Below the pieces are notes generated by a model. That model was not told where the DNA came from. It was given only the letters and a program-made list of their open reading frames with translations, and did not search any database. Below are positions 9,684 to 17,064 of a stretch of DNA of 64,000 nt, piece by piece (positions within the stretch are counted from its first letter, which is position 1; each line of letters begins with the position of its first letter). Source of the stretch: Petropleomorpha daqingensis (GTDB lineage Bacteria; Actinomycetota; Actinomycetes; Mycobacteriales; Geodermatophilaceae); NCBI RefSeq assembly GCF_013408985.1, contig NZ_JACBZT010000001.1:1426001-1490000 (forward strand), in the 5' to 3' direction. Both the position numbers and the translations under genes were made by a program.

Positions 9684-9884
9684 ATGGTTGCGACCGTGAC
9701 CGAGTCCCAGCCCACCGGCTACAACGAGAACGAGACCACCGACGCCAACTCGCCGGCGAACCTGGTCGACGGCACACCCGGCAACGAGGCGAGCGACCGC
9801 GGCGAGAAGGACACCACCCTCACCACGGACGACGACGCCCAGGAGGACGACGCCGTCGCGCGGCCGGGCAACTCCGCCGACTGA
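9684..9884 (+). CDS. Small acidic, probably disordered protein, 66 aa
   Basis: Starts MVATVTESQPTGYNENETTD and is dominated by Asp, Glu, Thr, Asn and Gly with almost no hydrophobic residues. A GTG at 9696 (VTESQPTG) is an alternative start. Its stop overlaps the start of the next gene by one base (TGATG), implying coupled translation with the 3-hydroxybutyrate dehydrogenase. A second protein of the same style occurs at 55,413. Function unknown. Confidence 0.55.
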   Translation: MVATVTESQPTGYNENETTDANSPANLVDGTPGNEASDRGEKDTTLTTDDDAQEDDAVARPGNSAD

Positions 9885-10636
9885 TGACCGGCGACTTCCT
9901 GTCCGGACGGCGGGCCCTGGTCACCGGCGGGGGCTCGGGCATCGGCCGGGCGGCGGCGATCCGGCTGGCCGAAGCGGGCGCGCACGTGCTGGTCGTCGAC
10001 CGGGACGCCGACGCGGCCGCCGCCGTGGCCGGCAAGGTCGACGGCACCGCGGTGACCGCCGACCTCTCCGATCTGGACGGGATCGACCGGCTGGACCTGG
10101 ACGTCGACGTCCTGGTGAACAACGCCGGCCTGCAGCACGTGGCGCCGATCCACGAGTTCCCGCCCGACCGGTTCTCCTACATCCTCCGGCTGATGCTCGA
10201 AGCGCCGTTCCGCCTGGCCCGCGGGGCGCTGCCGCACATGTACGGGCGCGGGTGGGGCCGGATCGTGAACATCAGCTCCATCCACGGGCTGGTCGCCTCA
10301 CCGTTCAAGGGCGCGTACGTCACGGCCAAGCACGGCCTGGAGGGGCTGTCGAAGACGATCGCGCTGGAGGGCGCGGAGCACGGGGTGACGTCGAACTGCA
10401 TCGCCCCTGCCTACGTCCGCACTCCTCTGGTCGAGGGCCAGATCGCCGACCAGGCGCGCGCGAACGGCATCTCCGAGGACGACGTCGTCGCGCAGATCAT
10501 GCTGGCCCCCGCAGCCGTCAAGCGGCTGCTCGAGCCCGAGGAGGTCGCCGAGATGGTGGCGTGGCTCTGCTCGCCCGTCGCCACCTCGGTCACCGGCGCC
10601 ACCTTCCCGATGGACGGCGGCTGGACCGCGCGATGA
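9884..10636 (+). CDS. 3-hydroxybutyrate dehydrogenase (SDR family)
   Basis: 250-residue short-chain dehydrogenase that interconverts 3-hydroxybutyrate and acetoacetate with NAD. Cofactor motif TGGGSGIG, VDRD after strand beta-2 (NAD preference), NNAGLQHVAPI, and a catalytic Ser-Tyr-Lys set in NISSIHGLVASPFKGAYVTAKHG. The sequence LQHVAPIHEFP is typical of the BdhA group. It suggests ketone-body or PHB monomer use next to fatty acid oxidation. Translationally coupled to the small acidic ORF. Confidence 0.85.
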   Translation: MTGDFLSGRRALVTGGGSGIGRAAAIRLAEAGAHVLVVDRDADAAAAVAGKVDGTAVTADLSDLDGIDRLDLDVDVLVNNAGLQHVAPIHEFPPDRFSYILRLMLEAPFRLARGALPHMYGRGWGRIVNISSIHGLVASPFKGAYVTAKHGLEGLSKTIALEGAEHGVTSNCIAPAYVRTPLVEGQIADQARANGISEDDVVAQIMLAPAAVKRLLEPEEVAEMVAWLCSPVATSVTGATFPMDGGWTAR

Positions 10637-10643
10637 TGGACCG

Positions 10644-11546
10644 GTGCGCGCGGAGATCTGGCAGGAGAGGGCCCGTGCGCACGCCGACCGCGCCGACGCG
10701 CTGACCGCCGGGCACCGCGCCCGCAAGGCCGCCGGCGAACGGCACGCCATCGAGGACTTCCTCTTCGAGTACTACAACACCCGCCCGTCGCTGCTGCGCC
10801 GCTGGCACCCCGGCCCGGGCGTCGTCCTCGAGCCGGGGTCGGCCCCGGCCCCGCACGCCGGCTGGCGCTGGTACCGGACGGACGCCGACGGCGCGGTGAC
10901 CCTGGACCTCGCGACGTTCCTGGCCGACCGCGGCGACACCGTGCGCTTCGTGCACCGACTGCTGACCGCGACCGCCTCCCGGTCGCTGTTCACCGGCTGC
11001 TTCGGGCTGCACGAGTGGGCCATGGTCTACCGCCAGCAGGAGCACCGGCACCCGCTGCCGCTGCGCCTGGGGCAGGCCGGCACGGACGCCGTCGTCGAGG
11101 CGCACCCGATCCGGTGCAGCCACTTCGACGCCTTCCGGTTCTTCACCCCGGCCGCCGTCGGGCGCAACCGGCTGCAGCCCACCCGCGCGACGCAGGTCGA
11201 CCTGGAGCAGCCCGGCTGCCTGCACGCCTCGATGGACGTGCACAAGTGGGCCGGCAAGCTGGGACCGGCGGTCCCGGGCGAGCTGGCGCTGGACTGCTTC
11301 GAGCTGGCCCGCGACGTCCGGCTGCTCGACATGCAGGCCGCGCCGTACGACCTGTCGTCCTACGGGCAGCCGGCTGTCGCGATCGAGACGCCGGAGGGCA
11401 AGGCCGAGTACGTCCGCCGGCAGCGGGACCTCGCCGCGCGGGCCGGAGAGCTGCGCGCCCGGCTGATCGCGGTGTGCGAGGAACTGCTTCCCGTTCGCCA
11501 CCGTGTTGCCGCGGTGTCAGATCCCCGCCGTACCGTCGGGGCGTGA
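10644..11546 (+). CDS. Conserved actinobacterial protein, labelled 3-methyladenine DNA glycosylase in related genomes
   Basis: 300 residues from a GTG start at 10644, eight bases after the dehydrogenase stop. Conserved-looking blocks are RHAIEDFLFEYYNTRPSLLR, LFTGCFGLHEWAMVYRQ, HPLPLRLGQAGTDAVVE and CLHASMDVHKWAGKLGP, followed by a C-terminal helix with PYDLSSYGQPAVAIET. I recall proteins of this form carrying the glycosylase label in actinobacterial genomes, but no HhH-GPD or AAG motif is visible, so the function should be treated as unknown. It overlaps the phosphatase start (GTGA). Confidence 0.6.
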   Translation: MRAEIWQERARAHADRADALTAGHRARKAAGERHAIEDFLFEYYNTRPSLLRRWHPGPGVVLEPGSAPAPHAGWRWYRTDADGAVTLDLATFLADRGDTVRFVHRLLTATASRSLFTGCFGLHEWAMVYRQQEHRHPLPLRLGQAGTDAVVEAHPIRCSHFDAFRFFTPAAVGRNRLQPTRATQVDLEQPGCLHASMDVHKWAGKLGPAVPGELALDCFELARDVRLLDMQAAPYDLSSYGQPAVAIETPEGKAEYVRRQRDLAARAGELRARLIAVCEELLPVRHRVAAVSDPRRTVGA

Positions 11547-12373
11547 CCTCCCTGCGCACCGATCGCTGGCTGCACCTCGACGGAACGGCGAACACCCGTG
11601 ACCTGGGCGGGCTGCCCACCACCGACGGCGGCCGGACGGTGCCCGGGAGGATCCTGCGCAGCGACAACCTGCAGACGCTCTCCGAGGCGGACGTGCACCG
11701 GCTGGTCGACGAGCTGGGGCTGCGCGACGTCATCGACCTGCGCACCACCGCCGAGGTCCTCCTCGAGGGCCGCGGCCCGCTGCGCGACGTCGAGGCGGTG
11801 ACCCACCGGCACTTCAGCCTGATCCCCGAGCGCGGCCACCACACCGACGTGTTCGCCGTCGAGGAGGAGGAGATCCCCGAACTCCCGGGCGGCTGGCAGG
11901 AGGCCGTCCTGCCGCGGCAGGTGGCCGAGGGCGACGAGCACGAGCCGCCGGCGGTCCGGTCCTACCTCGGCTACCTGAACGACCGCAGCGACGCGGTGGT
12001 CGACGCGCTGCGCGCCCTGGCGCACGGCGGTCCCGGCGCGGCGATCGTGCACTGCGCCGCCGGCAAGGACCGCACCGGCGTCGTCTGCGCGCTGAGCCTG
12101 GCCGTCGCCGGCGTCCCGCACGAGGAGATCGTCGCCGACTACGCGCTGACCGCCGAGGTCATCGAGGGCGTCGTCGCGCGGCTGGCGGCCTCCCCCACCT
12201 ACGCCGAGGACATGGAGAGCCGCGACGTGGCGACCCACACCCCCCGGGCGGAGACGATGGACCGCGTGCTGACCCTCCTCGACGAGCGCCACGGTGGCCC
12301 TCTCGGCTGGCTGGAGGCGCACGGGTTCGGCGCAGCGGACCAGGCGGCGCTGCGTTCCCGACTGCGGAACTAA
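11543..12373 (+). CDS. Tyrosine phosphatase (PtpB-like dual-specificity family)
   Basis: 276 residues. The P-loop HCAAGKDRTGV (Cys171, Arg177) is the C-x5-R catalytic signature; the adjacent Lys-Asp is typical of the atypical bacterial phosphatases such as mycobacterial PtpB, which can act on phosphotyrosine, phosphoserine and phosphoinositides. The N-terminus has NTRDLGGLPTTDGGRTVPGR and LRSDNLQTLSEADV, also family hallmarks. GTG start at 11543 overlapping the previous stop. Its stop overlaps the stop of the convergent GGDEF gene (CTAA). Confidence 0.88.
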   Translation: MTSLRTDRWLHLDGTANTRDLGGLPTTDGGRTVPGRILRSDNLQTLSEADVHRLVDELGLRDVIDLRTTAEVLLEGRGPLRDVEAVTHRHFSLIPERGHHTDVFAVEEEEIPELPGGWQEAVLPRQVAEGDEHEPPAVRSYLGYLNDRSDAVVDALRALAHGGPGAAIVHCAAGKDRTGVVCALSLAVAGVPHEEIVADYALTAEVIEGVVARLAASPTYAEDMESRDVATHTPRAETMDRVLTLLDERHGGPLGWLEAHGFGAADQAALRSRLRN

Positions 12374-14445
12374 CGCGCGGGGGCTTCCCGGTCGCGGTGC
12401 TTGTCGGCGTACATCGCCGCGTCGGCCCGGCGCAGCAGCAGTTCCGGGCCGCCGTCCCCGTTCGCGTGGACGGCCACGCCCACGCTGGTGCCGATCCGCA
12501 CCTCGCGTCCCTCGAGCCGGAACGGCTCGTCGAAGCAGGCCAGCACGCGCCGGGCGAGGGAGTGCGCGCCCTCCGGTGAGGAGAGCCCGCGCAGGACGAC
12601 GGCGAACTCGTCACCGCTGAGCCGGCCGACCGTGTCGCCGGGGCGCACCGCGGAGAGCAGCCGGGCGGCGACCTGGCGGAGCAGCTCGTCCCCGGCGGCG
12701 TGCCCGAGGGAGTCGTTGACCGCCTTGAACCTGTCCAGGTCGCAGAACAGGACGGCGATCTGCTCCTCGGCCTCGGGGCGCTCCAGCGCCGCGGTGAGGC
12801 GCTCCAGGAACAGCACCCGGTTGGGCAGGCCGGTGAGCGCGTCGTGCGCGGCCTGGTGGCGCACCGTCTCCAGCAGCCGCGCCTTCTGCAGCGCGGTCGA
12901 GGCCTGGTCGCCGACACCGCGCAGCCGCACGAGGACGTCGCCGTCCAGGACGCTCGGCGCCTCGCCCTGCCGCCAGCCCGCGGCGGCGACCCCGAGGAAC
13001 GAGGTGCCGGCGAGGAGCGGGACGGCTACGGCGTCGGTGCTGCCGAGCCCCTCGAGCAGCCCCCGCAGGGCCGGGCTGCTCGTGGCGTCGCGCAGGACGC
13101 GCGGCTCGCGGTCGGTGAGCATGCCGACCAGCTCCGGGGTGTCCTCGGCGGCCAGGTCGGTGCGGGCGGCGAACGCGGCGGCCCCGGCGTCCAGCCCTTC
13201 GGAGGCCCGGGTGCGCAGCCGGCCGGAGGCCGGGTCCCACAGCATGATCGTGGCTCGGCTGCAGCCGACGACCCGGGGCAGCGCCCTGGCCACGACGTCG
13301 CAGACGGCGTCGGCGTCGGGCGCGGCCGCGAGCTCGTGCGCCAGCGCGAGCAGCGCGCCGGCCCGGTCGGCCTCCAGCCGGGCGTCCTCGAGGGCCATCA
13401 GCAGGTCGAGCGCCGCGGCGGCGTGGCCGGCGTAGGCGGCGAGCATCGAGCGCTCGTCGCCGATGGCGCCGTGGCCCTCCGGGTAGACCGCGGCCAGCCG
13501 GCCGTGCCGGCGGCGCGCGGATGCGACGTCGACGACCACCGCGTGCGGGCCCAGGTCGCCGGTGGCCAGCAGGGTGCGCGCGGTGCCGGTGATCGCGTCG
13601 TCGGGCAGGCCGGCGCTGTGCACCAGCGGCGCACCGCCGGCGGGCGGCGTCACGGCCAGCACGTACGCCGGGGCCAGCACCGCCTGCGCGGCGCGGGCGA
13701 CGATCGTGTGCAGGATCGCGTCGAGGTCGTCGCTGGCCACCAGGTCGGAGGCTGCCGACTGCAGGGTGCGCAGCTGGCCGCGCAGGGCGACCAGCTCGGC
13801 CTCCGCGGACGCCTCGGCCGAGCGGCGGCGGCGCCGGCCCAGCCGGGAGCGGCTCTCCCAGGTCAGGTGGTAGATGCAGGCCGGGTGGCCGTCCGACTCG
13901 CACTCGTCGTGCCGCACCTCTGCCCGGGGGAGCCCGAAGACGACCGGCACCATGCCGATGAGGCCCCGCGCGTAGTCGCAGTCCAGCCGCGAGTGCCGGT
14001 AGCCGTCGTGCAGCCGGTAGTGGATGGTCGCGTGCGTGGCACCGGCCTCGAGGACCGTCATCGTCGAGGTCGTGGAGAACTTCGCCACCGCCCGCGGCAG
14101 CTGCCGGTAGACCTGCCGCGGCGACCCGATCGCGCGGACGATCAGCACGAGCGCGGGGCTCAGGCCGTTGGACAGGGCCTCGCTGCCCACCCGCCACATG
14201 GTCTCCGGGTCGCCGAGGACCTCGGTCGCGGCGGTGAACAGGCGGACCCGGGTGTCGTAGCCGACCCAGTGGTCCGGCCGGCCGAGCTCCTCGGCGGTGA
14301 AGGGGACGGCGGCCCGGCGGAGCGTCTCCGCCACCGCCGCGTCGCCGCCGTGCTCGCGGACGTAGGCGAGCACCAGCGCCGTCGTCGCCCCGGAGGTCTC
14401 CCGGGGCTCGGGCACGGTGGTCGTCACGTGGGATCTCATCGGCAC
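12370..14445 (-). CDS. Diguanylate cyclase with V4R-like and two GAF domains
   Basis: 691 residues. Residues 1-200 form a V4R/heme-pocket-like sensor ending in a Cys cluster (Cys182, Cys190, His193 in DECESDGHPACIYH). Two GAF-like domains follow (about 215-355 and 360-525). The GGDEF domain (530-691) has the active site as SGDEF at 610-614 and the inhibitory I-site RPGD at 601-604, five residues upstream. Substrate motifs DALTGLPNR, DLDRFKAVNDSLGH and GDELL are intact, so an active cyclase making c-di-GMP is likely despite Ser in place of the first Gly. No membrane segments. Start GTG 14445; ATG 14439 is equally possible. Confidence 0.85.
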   Translation of the reverse strand: MPMRSHVTTTVPEPRETSGATTALVLAYVREHGGDAAVAETLRRAAVPFTAEELGRPDHWVGYDTRVRLFTAATEVLGDPETMWRVGSEALSNGLSPALVLIVRAIGSPRQVYRQLPRAVAKFSTTSTMTVLEAGATHATIHYRLHDGYRHSRLDCDYARGLIGMVPVVFGLPRAEVRHDECESDGHPACIYHLTWESRSRLGRRRRRSAEASAEAELVALRGQLRTLQSAASDLVASDDLDAILHTIVARAAQAVLAPAYVLAVTPPAGGAPLVHSAGLPDDAITGTARTLLATGDLGPHAVVVDVASARRRHGRLAAVYPEGHGAIGDERSMLAAYAGHAAAALDLLMALEDARLEADRAGALLALAHELAAAPDADAVCDVVARALPRVVGCSRATIMLWDPASGRLRTRASEGLDAGAAAFAARTDLAAEDTPELVGMLTDREPRVLRDATSSPALRGLLEGLGSTDAVAVPLLAGTSFLGVAAAGWRQGEAPSVLDGDVLVRLRGVGDQASTALQKARLLETVRHQAAHDALTGLPNRVLFLERLTAALERPEAEEQIAVLFCDLDRFKAVNDSLGHAAGDELLRQVAARLLSAVRPGDTVGRLSGDEFAVVLRGLSSPEGAHSLARRVLACFDEPFRLEGREVRIGTSVGVAVHANGDGGPELLLRRADAAMYADKHRDREAPAR

Positions 14446-14508
14446 GAACGGCCTGATCGTTGAGCCCCGGCAACCCGTTCGGGGGAGCTGCTGAGGCGCA
14501 GCTCACGC

Positions 14509-14560
14509 TTGCCGGTCGCTCGGGGTGGGAGTAGAACCGCGTTATACCCCCCGGGGGTAT
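14509..14560 (+). promoter_or_regulatory. Promoter with CsoR-type operator ahead of the DUF4396 gene
   Basis: A -35 element TTGCCG (14509-14514) and a -10 element TAGAAC (14532-14537) are separated by 17 bases. Immediately downstream ATACCCCC-C-GGGGGTAT (14544-14560) is a perfect 17-bp palindrome matching the TACCC..GGGTA form of CsoR/RicR-family operators, placed over the expected transcription start. AGGAGG at 14567 then precedes ATG 14578. Confidence 0.75.
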
Positions 14561-14577
14561 CTACACAGGAGGTTCCG

Positions 14578-15045
14578 ATGCACACCCACGACGGTTCGGC
14601 GACCCGCTCCGGAGCGAGCTGGCGGATGGCCGCCCAGGCGACGCTGCACTGCCTGACCGGCTGCGCGATCGGCGAGGTCCTCGGCATGGTGATCGGCACC
14701 GCGGCCGGCCTGTCGAACGGGACCACCGTGGCCCTGTCGATCGCGCTGGCCTTCGTCTTCGGCTACGCGCTGACCATGCGCGGCGTCCTGCGCGGCGGCC
14801 TGCCGTTCGCCCAGGCGCTCAAGGTCGCCCTGGCGGCGGACACCGTCTCGATCGCCGTCATGGAGGTCGTGGACAACGCCGTGGTGCTGGCCGTCCCCGG
14901 GGCGATGGCCGCCGGCCTCACGTCGGTCCTGTTCTGGGGCTCGCTGGCCGGTTCGCTGGCGGTCGCCTTCGTCGTCACCACGCCGGTGAACCGCTGGCTG
15001 ATCGCTCGCGGCAAGGGCCACGCGGTGGTCCCCGGCCACCACTGA
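14578..15045 (+). CDS. DUF4396 integral membrane protein, probably CsoR-regulated
   Basis: 155 residues with four predicted transmembrane helices. The first contains HCLTGCAIGEVLGMVIG, the DUF4396 hallmark, with a His and two Cys facing possible metal or sulfane-sulfur chemistry. The short N-terminus is His-rich (MHTHDG). Start chosen at the ATG with an ideal AGGAGG. DUF4396 proteins are uncharacterised; the CsoR-like operator links this one to copper or persulfide stress. No csoR gene lies in the window. Confidence 0.8.
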   Translation: MHTHDGSATRSGASWRMAAQATLHCLTGCAIGEVLGMVIGTAAGLSNGTTVALSIALAFVFGYALTMRGVLRGGLPFAQALKVALAADTVSIAVMEVVDNAVVLAVPGAMAAGLTSVLFWGSLAGSLAVAFVVTTPVNRWLIARGKGHAVVPGHH

Positions 15046-15051
15046 ACGCGA

Positions 15052-15087
15052 CACGGCCCCCGGCTCCGAAAGGAGCCGGGGGCCGTG
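15052..15087 (+). terminator. Strong hairpin after the DUF4396 gene
   Basis: A perfect 16-bp stem, left arm CACGGCCCCCGGCTCC, with a GAAA tetraloop, starting seven bases after the stop codon. No T-tract. It lies between convergent genes and could serve both. Confidence 0.85.
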
Positions 15088-15124
15088 GAACTGCCGAGGC
15101 GCGCCGTCGTGGACGGCGCCGCTC

Positions 15125-15280
15125 TCAGCGCGGGAGGTTGCGGAACTGCGCGCTGTTGGCCAGCGTCAGCAGCTCCTCCCGCATCGCGGGGCTGTAGTTC
15201 TGGGCGAGGGCGCGGTCGATCGCCCGCCGCGTCCGCGCCACGAGGCGACGCTCACGCCAGCTGGACCTCACGCTGCTCAT
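15125..15280 (-). CDS. Small conserved actinobacterial protein, 51 aa
   Basis: ATG at 15280 preceded by AAGGAG. The protein is basic and helical: MSSVRSSWRERRLVARTRRA, then RALAQNYSPAMREELL, ending LANSAQFRNLPR. Proteins with this SPA(M/L)REELL ending are common small actinobacterial ORFs of unknown role. An upstream in-frame codon at 15418 is not credible because it runs into the duplicated ptsI fragment. The 134 bp upstream hold its presumed promoter. Confidence 0.65.
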   Translation of the reverse strand: MSSVRSSWRERRLVARTRRAIDRALAQNYSPAMREELLTLANSAQFRNLPR

Positions 15281-15401
15281 CTCTCTGTGCTCCTTCTGGA
15301 AGTTCTCCCGTTGTGACACCCACTCTAATGCAGGCGTACTAGAGGATATTCCGAAGAAACCTAGGTGAGACTGAAGAATCGCCGTGGATACGTCACCCCT
15401 T

Positions 15402-15421
15402 CGGGTGAGTTCCCTCACCCG
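15402..15421 (-). terminator. Hairpin at the original end of ptsI
   Basis: CGGGTGAG and CTCACCCG form an 8-bp stem with a TTCC loop, including the stop codon of the truncated ptsI copy. It has no counterpart after the intact ptsI copy, which is the main reason to regard this end as the ancestral one. Confidence 0.6.
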
Positions 15422-15542
15422 CCCAAGAGCTCCCGGACGGCGGAGCGCCCCTCCTGGGGGTCGGCGGCGGCCAGCGCGGCGGCCGCCGCGGCCCGGCAGG
15501 TGGCCAGATCGACGGTGCCCAGCCGGGCCCCGACCGCCGGCA
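15415..15542 (-). pseudogene. Orphan 3' end of ptsI (direct repeat copy A at 15428-15542)
   Basis: In the minus frame this encodes PAVGARLGTVDLATCRAAAA and then ALAAADPQEGRSAVRELLGG before TGA. That is the last 43 or so residues of enzyme I, with the final residues LLGG instead of LLDAG. Bases 15428-15542 match 17973-18087 at 113 of 115 positions. It has no start codon or Shine-Dalgarno of its own and is therefore a remnant. The longer frame up to 15714 is fortuitous and runs antisense through the proteinase gene. Confidence 0.85.
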
Positions 15543-15547
15543 GGCGG

Positions 15548-16450
15548 CTACGAGTCGTCGTCCTGACTGAAGCTCGGCGCCCGGGGGATGACCTGAGACG
15601 CGATCCTGCCCTCGAAGACGACGAAAGCTTCAAGCTCGAAATACCTGGCCCACAACTGCCACGCGTAGGACCATCTGCGGTCACCCGCAGTAGCGAACGT
15701 GACTGGTAACCCACAGGCCTGGGCTTCCTCGGCGGTGAAGACGGCTGCGTGACTGTCTGGGGCGTCCTTCAGAGGACCAACCAGGTTACGGAACAGCTCG
15801 TCCACCTGCGCCGCATCACGCCCCGAGCAGGCCGCAAGGGCGGTTCGCATCTGCCTCTCGGTGTCGTTGAGCGCTGACTTAGCGGTCTGGACATCAAGAA
15901 GGTCGTAGCCCCGGAGCATGTGCTCGACCAGCGAACTTGCTGCGGCCTCACCTCGCACATACTCCAGGGCCGAGTCCCAGGCGGCGATGATGTTCTTGGC
16001 ACTGATCAAGGAGCCGTCTGCTGCCTGGAACTGGGGATCGACCGGCCCGAGGTCACTTGTGGGGCCGAGGAGCAGTTGGTGCGCCCCCAAGCAGATGAGG
16101 GTGGCCGCGCTCTTGGCTTGGTCCGGCACGATGACTGTCAGCTCACGGCACCGGGCCTGGGCGGAGCGGAGCAGCCTCAAGGCCACGTCCGCGCTGCCCC
16201 CAGGACTATCAAGTAACAGGTGCAGGTCTTCGTCCGGGTTGGCATCGTGAACCAACTCTTCGAAGTAGGTGGGGAAGGCGTCGGTGAAGGGCCCGATAAC
16301 CACGATGAGCCGACAGTCGAAGGCTGCCTCGTACTCCCGAATCAGACGCTGCCGCTCGTATCGACCGGCATGTTGCGCCCCGTAGAGAGGGGTAAGGGGC
16401 GACCCGTCGGACCGAAGGGGAGCGATGCCTTCATCAGGCGCCCCAGACAT
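15548..16450 (-). CDS. SDH-family Clp-fold serine proteinase
   Basis: 300 residues. It has the ClpP/SppA-like crotonase fold pattern of the SDH proteinase family (PF01972): LLLDSPGGSADVALRLLRSA (81-97), then TVIVPDQAKSAATLICLGAH with probable nucleophile Ser114 next to Lys113, then DLGPVDPQF (Asp138). There is no signal peptide or membrane helix, so it is expected in the cytoplasm. The C-terminus ends in an acidic SQDDDS. Its start lies three bases after the stop of the upstream small ORF (TAGCCTATG), with no strong Shine-Dalgarno, implying translational coupling. Its stop is five bases from the repeat copy. Substrate unknown. Confidence 0.82.
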   Translation of the reverse strand: MSGAPDEGIAPLRSDGSPLTPLYGAQHAGRYERQRLIREYEAAFDCRLIVVIGPFTDAFPTYFEELVHDANPDEDLHLLLDSPGGSADVALRLLRSAQARCRELTVIVPDQAKSAATLICLGAHQLLLGPTSDLGPVDPQFQAADGSLISAKNIIAAWDSALEYVRGEAAASSLVEHMLRGYDLLDVQTAKSALNDTERQMRTALAACSGRDAAQVDELFRNLVGPLKDAPDSHAAVFTAEEAQACGLPVTFATAGDRRWSYAWQLWARYFELEAFVVFEGRIASQVIPRAPSFSQDDDS

Positions 16451-16453
16451 AGG

Positions 16454-16693
16454 CTAGCCCCGACGCTTGCTGAACGACGTCCCTGAGAAAGTTCCTCGCA
16501 CCAACGGCTGCCCCGTGGCCGCACGCTTGGCGAGCCGTGACTGACTGATCTCGGTGGTCAATCCACGACGCTCTCGGCTGCCCCGAGTCATCTTGCGGTC
16601 GCTAACGGTAACTGTCCCCCGTGCCCGCTTGGGACTCACGTCCACATCCGCGGAGTCCTCGAGATGCCCCTCGATGACTTGCCTATCCGGCAT
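16454..16693 (-). CDS. Small highly basic protein coupled to the SDH proteinase, 79 aa
   Basis: ATG at 16693 with GGGGAG nearby; a longer frame from 16792 is possible. The product begins MPDRQVIEGHLEDSADVDV and then becomes very basic: SPKRARGTVTVSDRKMTRGS, RERRG, SRLAKRAATGQ, FSKRRG. No domain is recognised. The stop codon is three bases from the proteinase start, so the two are almost certainly co-translated. It could be a partner, adaptor or substrate of the proteinase, but that is inference only. Confidence 0.55.
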   Translation of the reverse strand: MPDRQVIEGHLEDSADVDVSPKRARGTVTVSDRKMTRGSRERRGLTTEISQSRLAKRAATGQPLVRGTFSGTSFSKRRG

Positions 16694-16839
16694 TGATCGC
16701 GCTCCCCGTACGTCGATTGCGCAAGGACAAGATCCGTAGAGCTGAGCAGGACTGTTCTCGGCAGTACCCACGACGTCAAGTCGCTCATGCACGGAGCATG
16801 TTCCCGGGGTACGACAGGACCCCGCAGACTCTCCGGTCG

Positions 16840-17052
16840 TTACCTACCGTGATGTCCCGTCCGCTTCACTGCGGCTCTGTTGTTGTCTCCTGCCACCCGC
16901 GCAACCACGTCACCCGGCACGCCGAGCTCAGCCATCGAGCGCAATAGCGGCGCCGGCATGGTCCCGCTCCAGATACGCGGGGCCGTCCGCACCGACGCGC
17001 CGCCGTGAGCAGCCTTCGTCGGCCCGTTCACAGCCTCGTCCGCACGTCTCAC
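16840..17052 (-). CDS. Possible small protein, 70 aa
   Basis: GTG at 17052 preceded by an excellent GGAGGTGATCC that starts at the stop codon of the GAF gene. The product begins VRRADEAVNGPTKAAHGG and contains PLLRSMAELGVPGDVVARVA before a basic tail. No known domain. The strong ribosome site supports expression; the composition gives little further help. The 146 bp between its stop and the next ORF show no clear feature. Confidence 0.45.
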   Translation of the reverse strand: MRRADEAVNGPTKAAHGGASVRTAPRIWSGTMPAPLLRSMAELGVPGDVVARVAGDNNRAAVKRTGHHGR

Positions 17053-17064
17053 GCGGATCACCTC

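Noticed and set aside
15415-15714. 99-codon frame as an independent gene
   Set aside because: Only the last 43 codons are meaningful and they are the duplicated ptsI tail; the rest is antisense to the proteinase gene.
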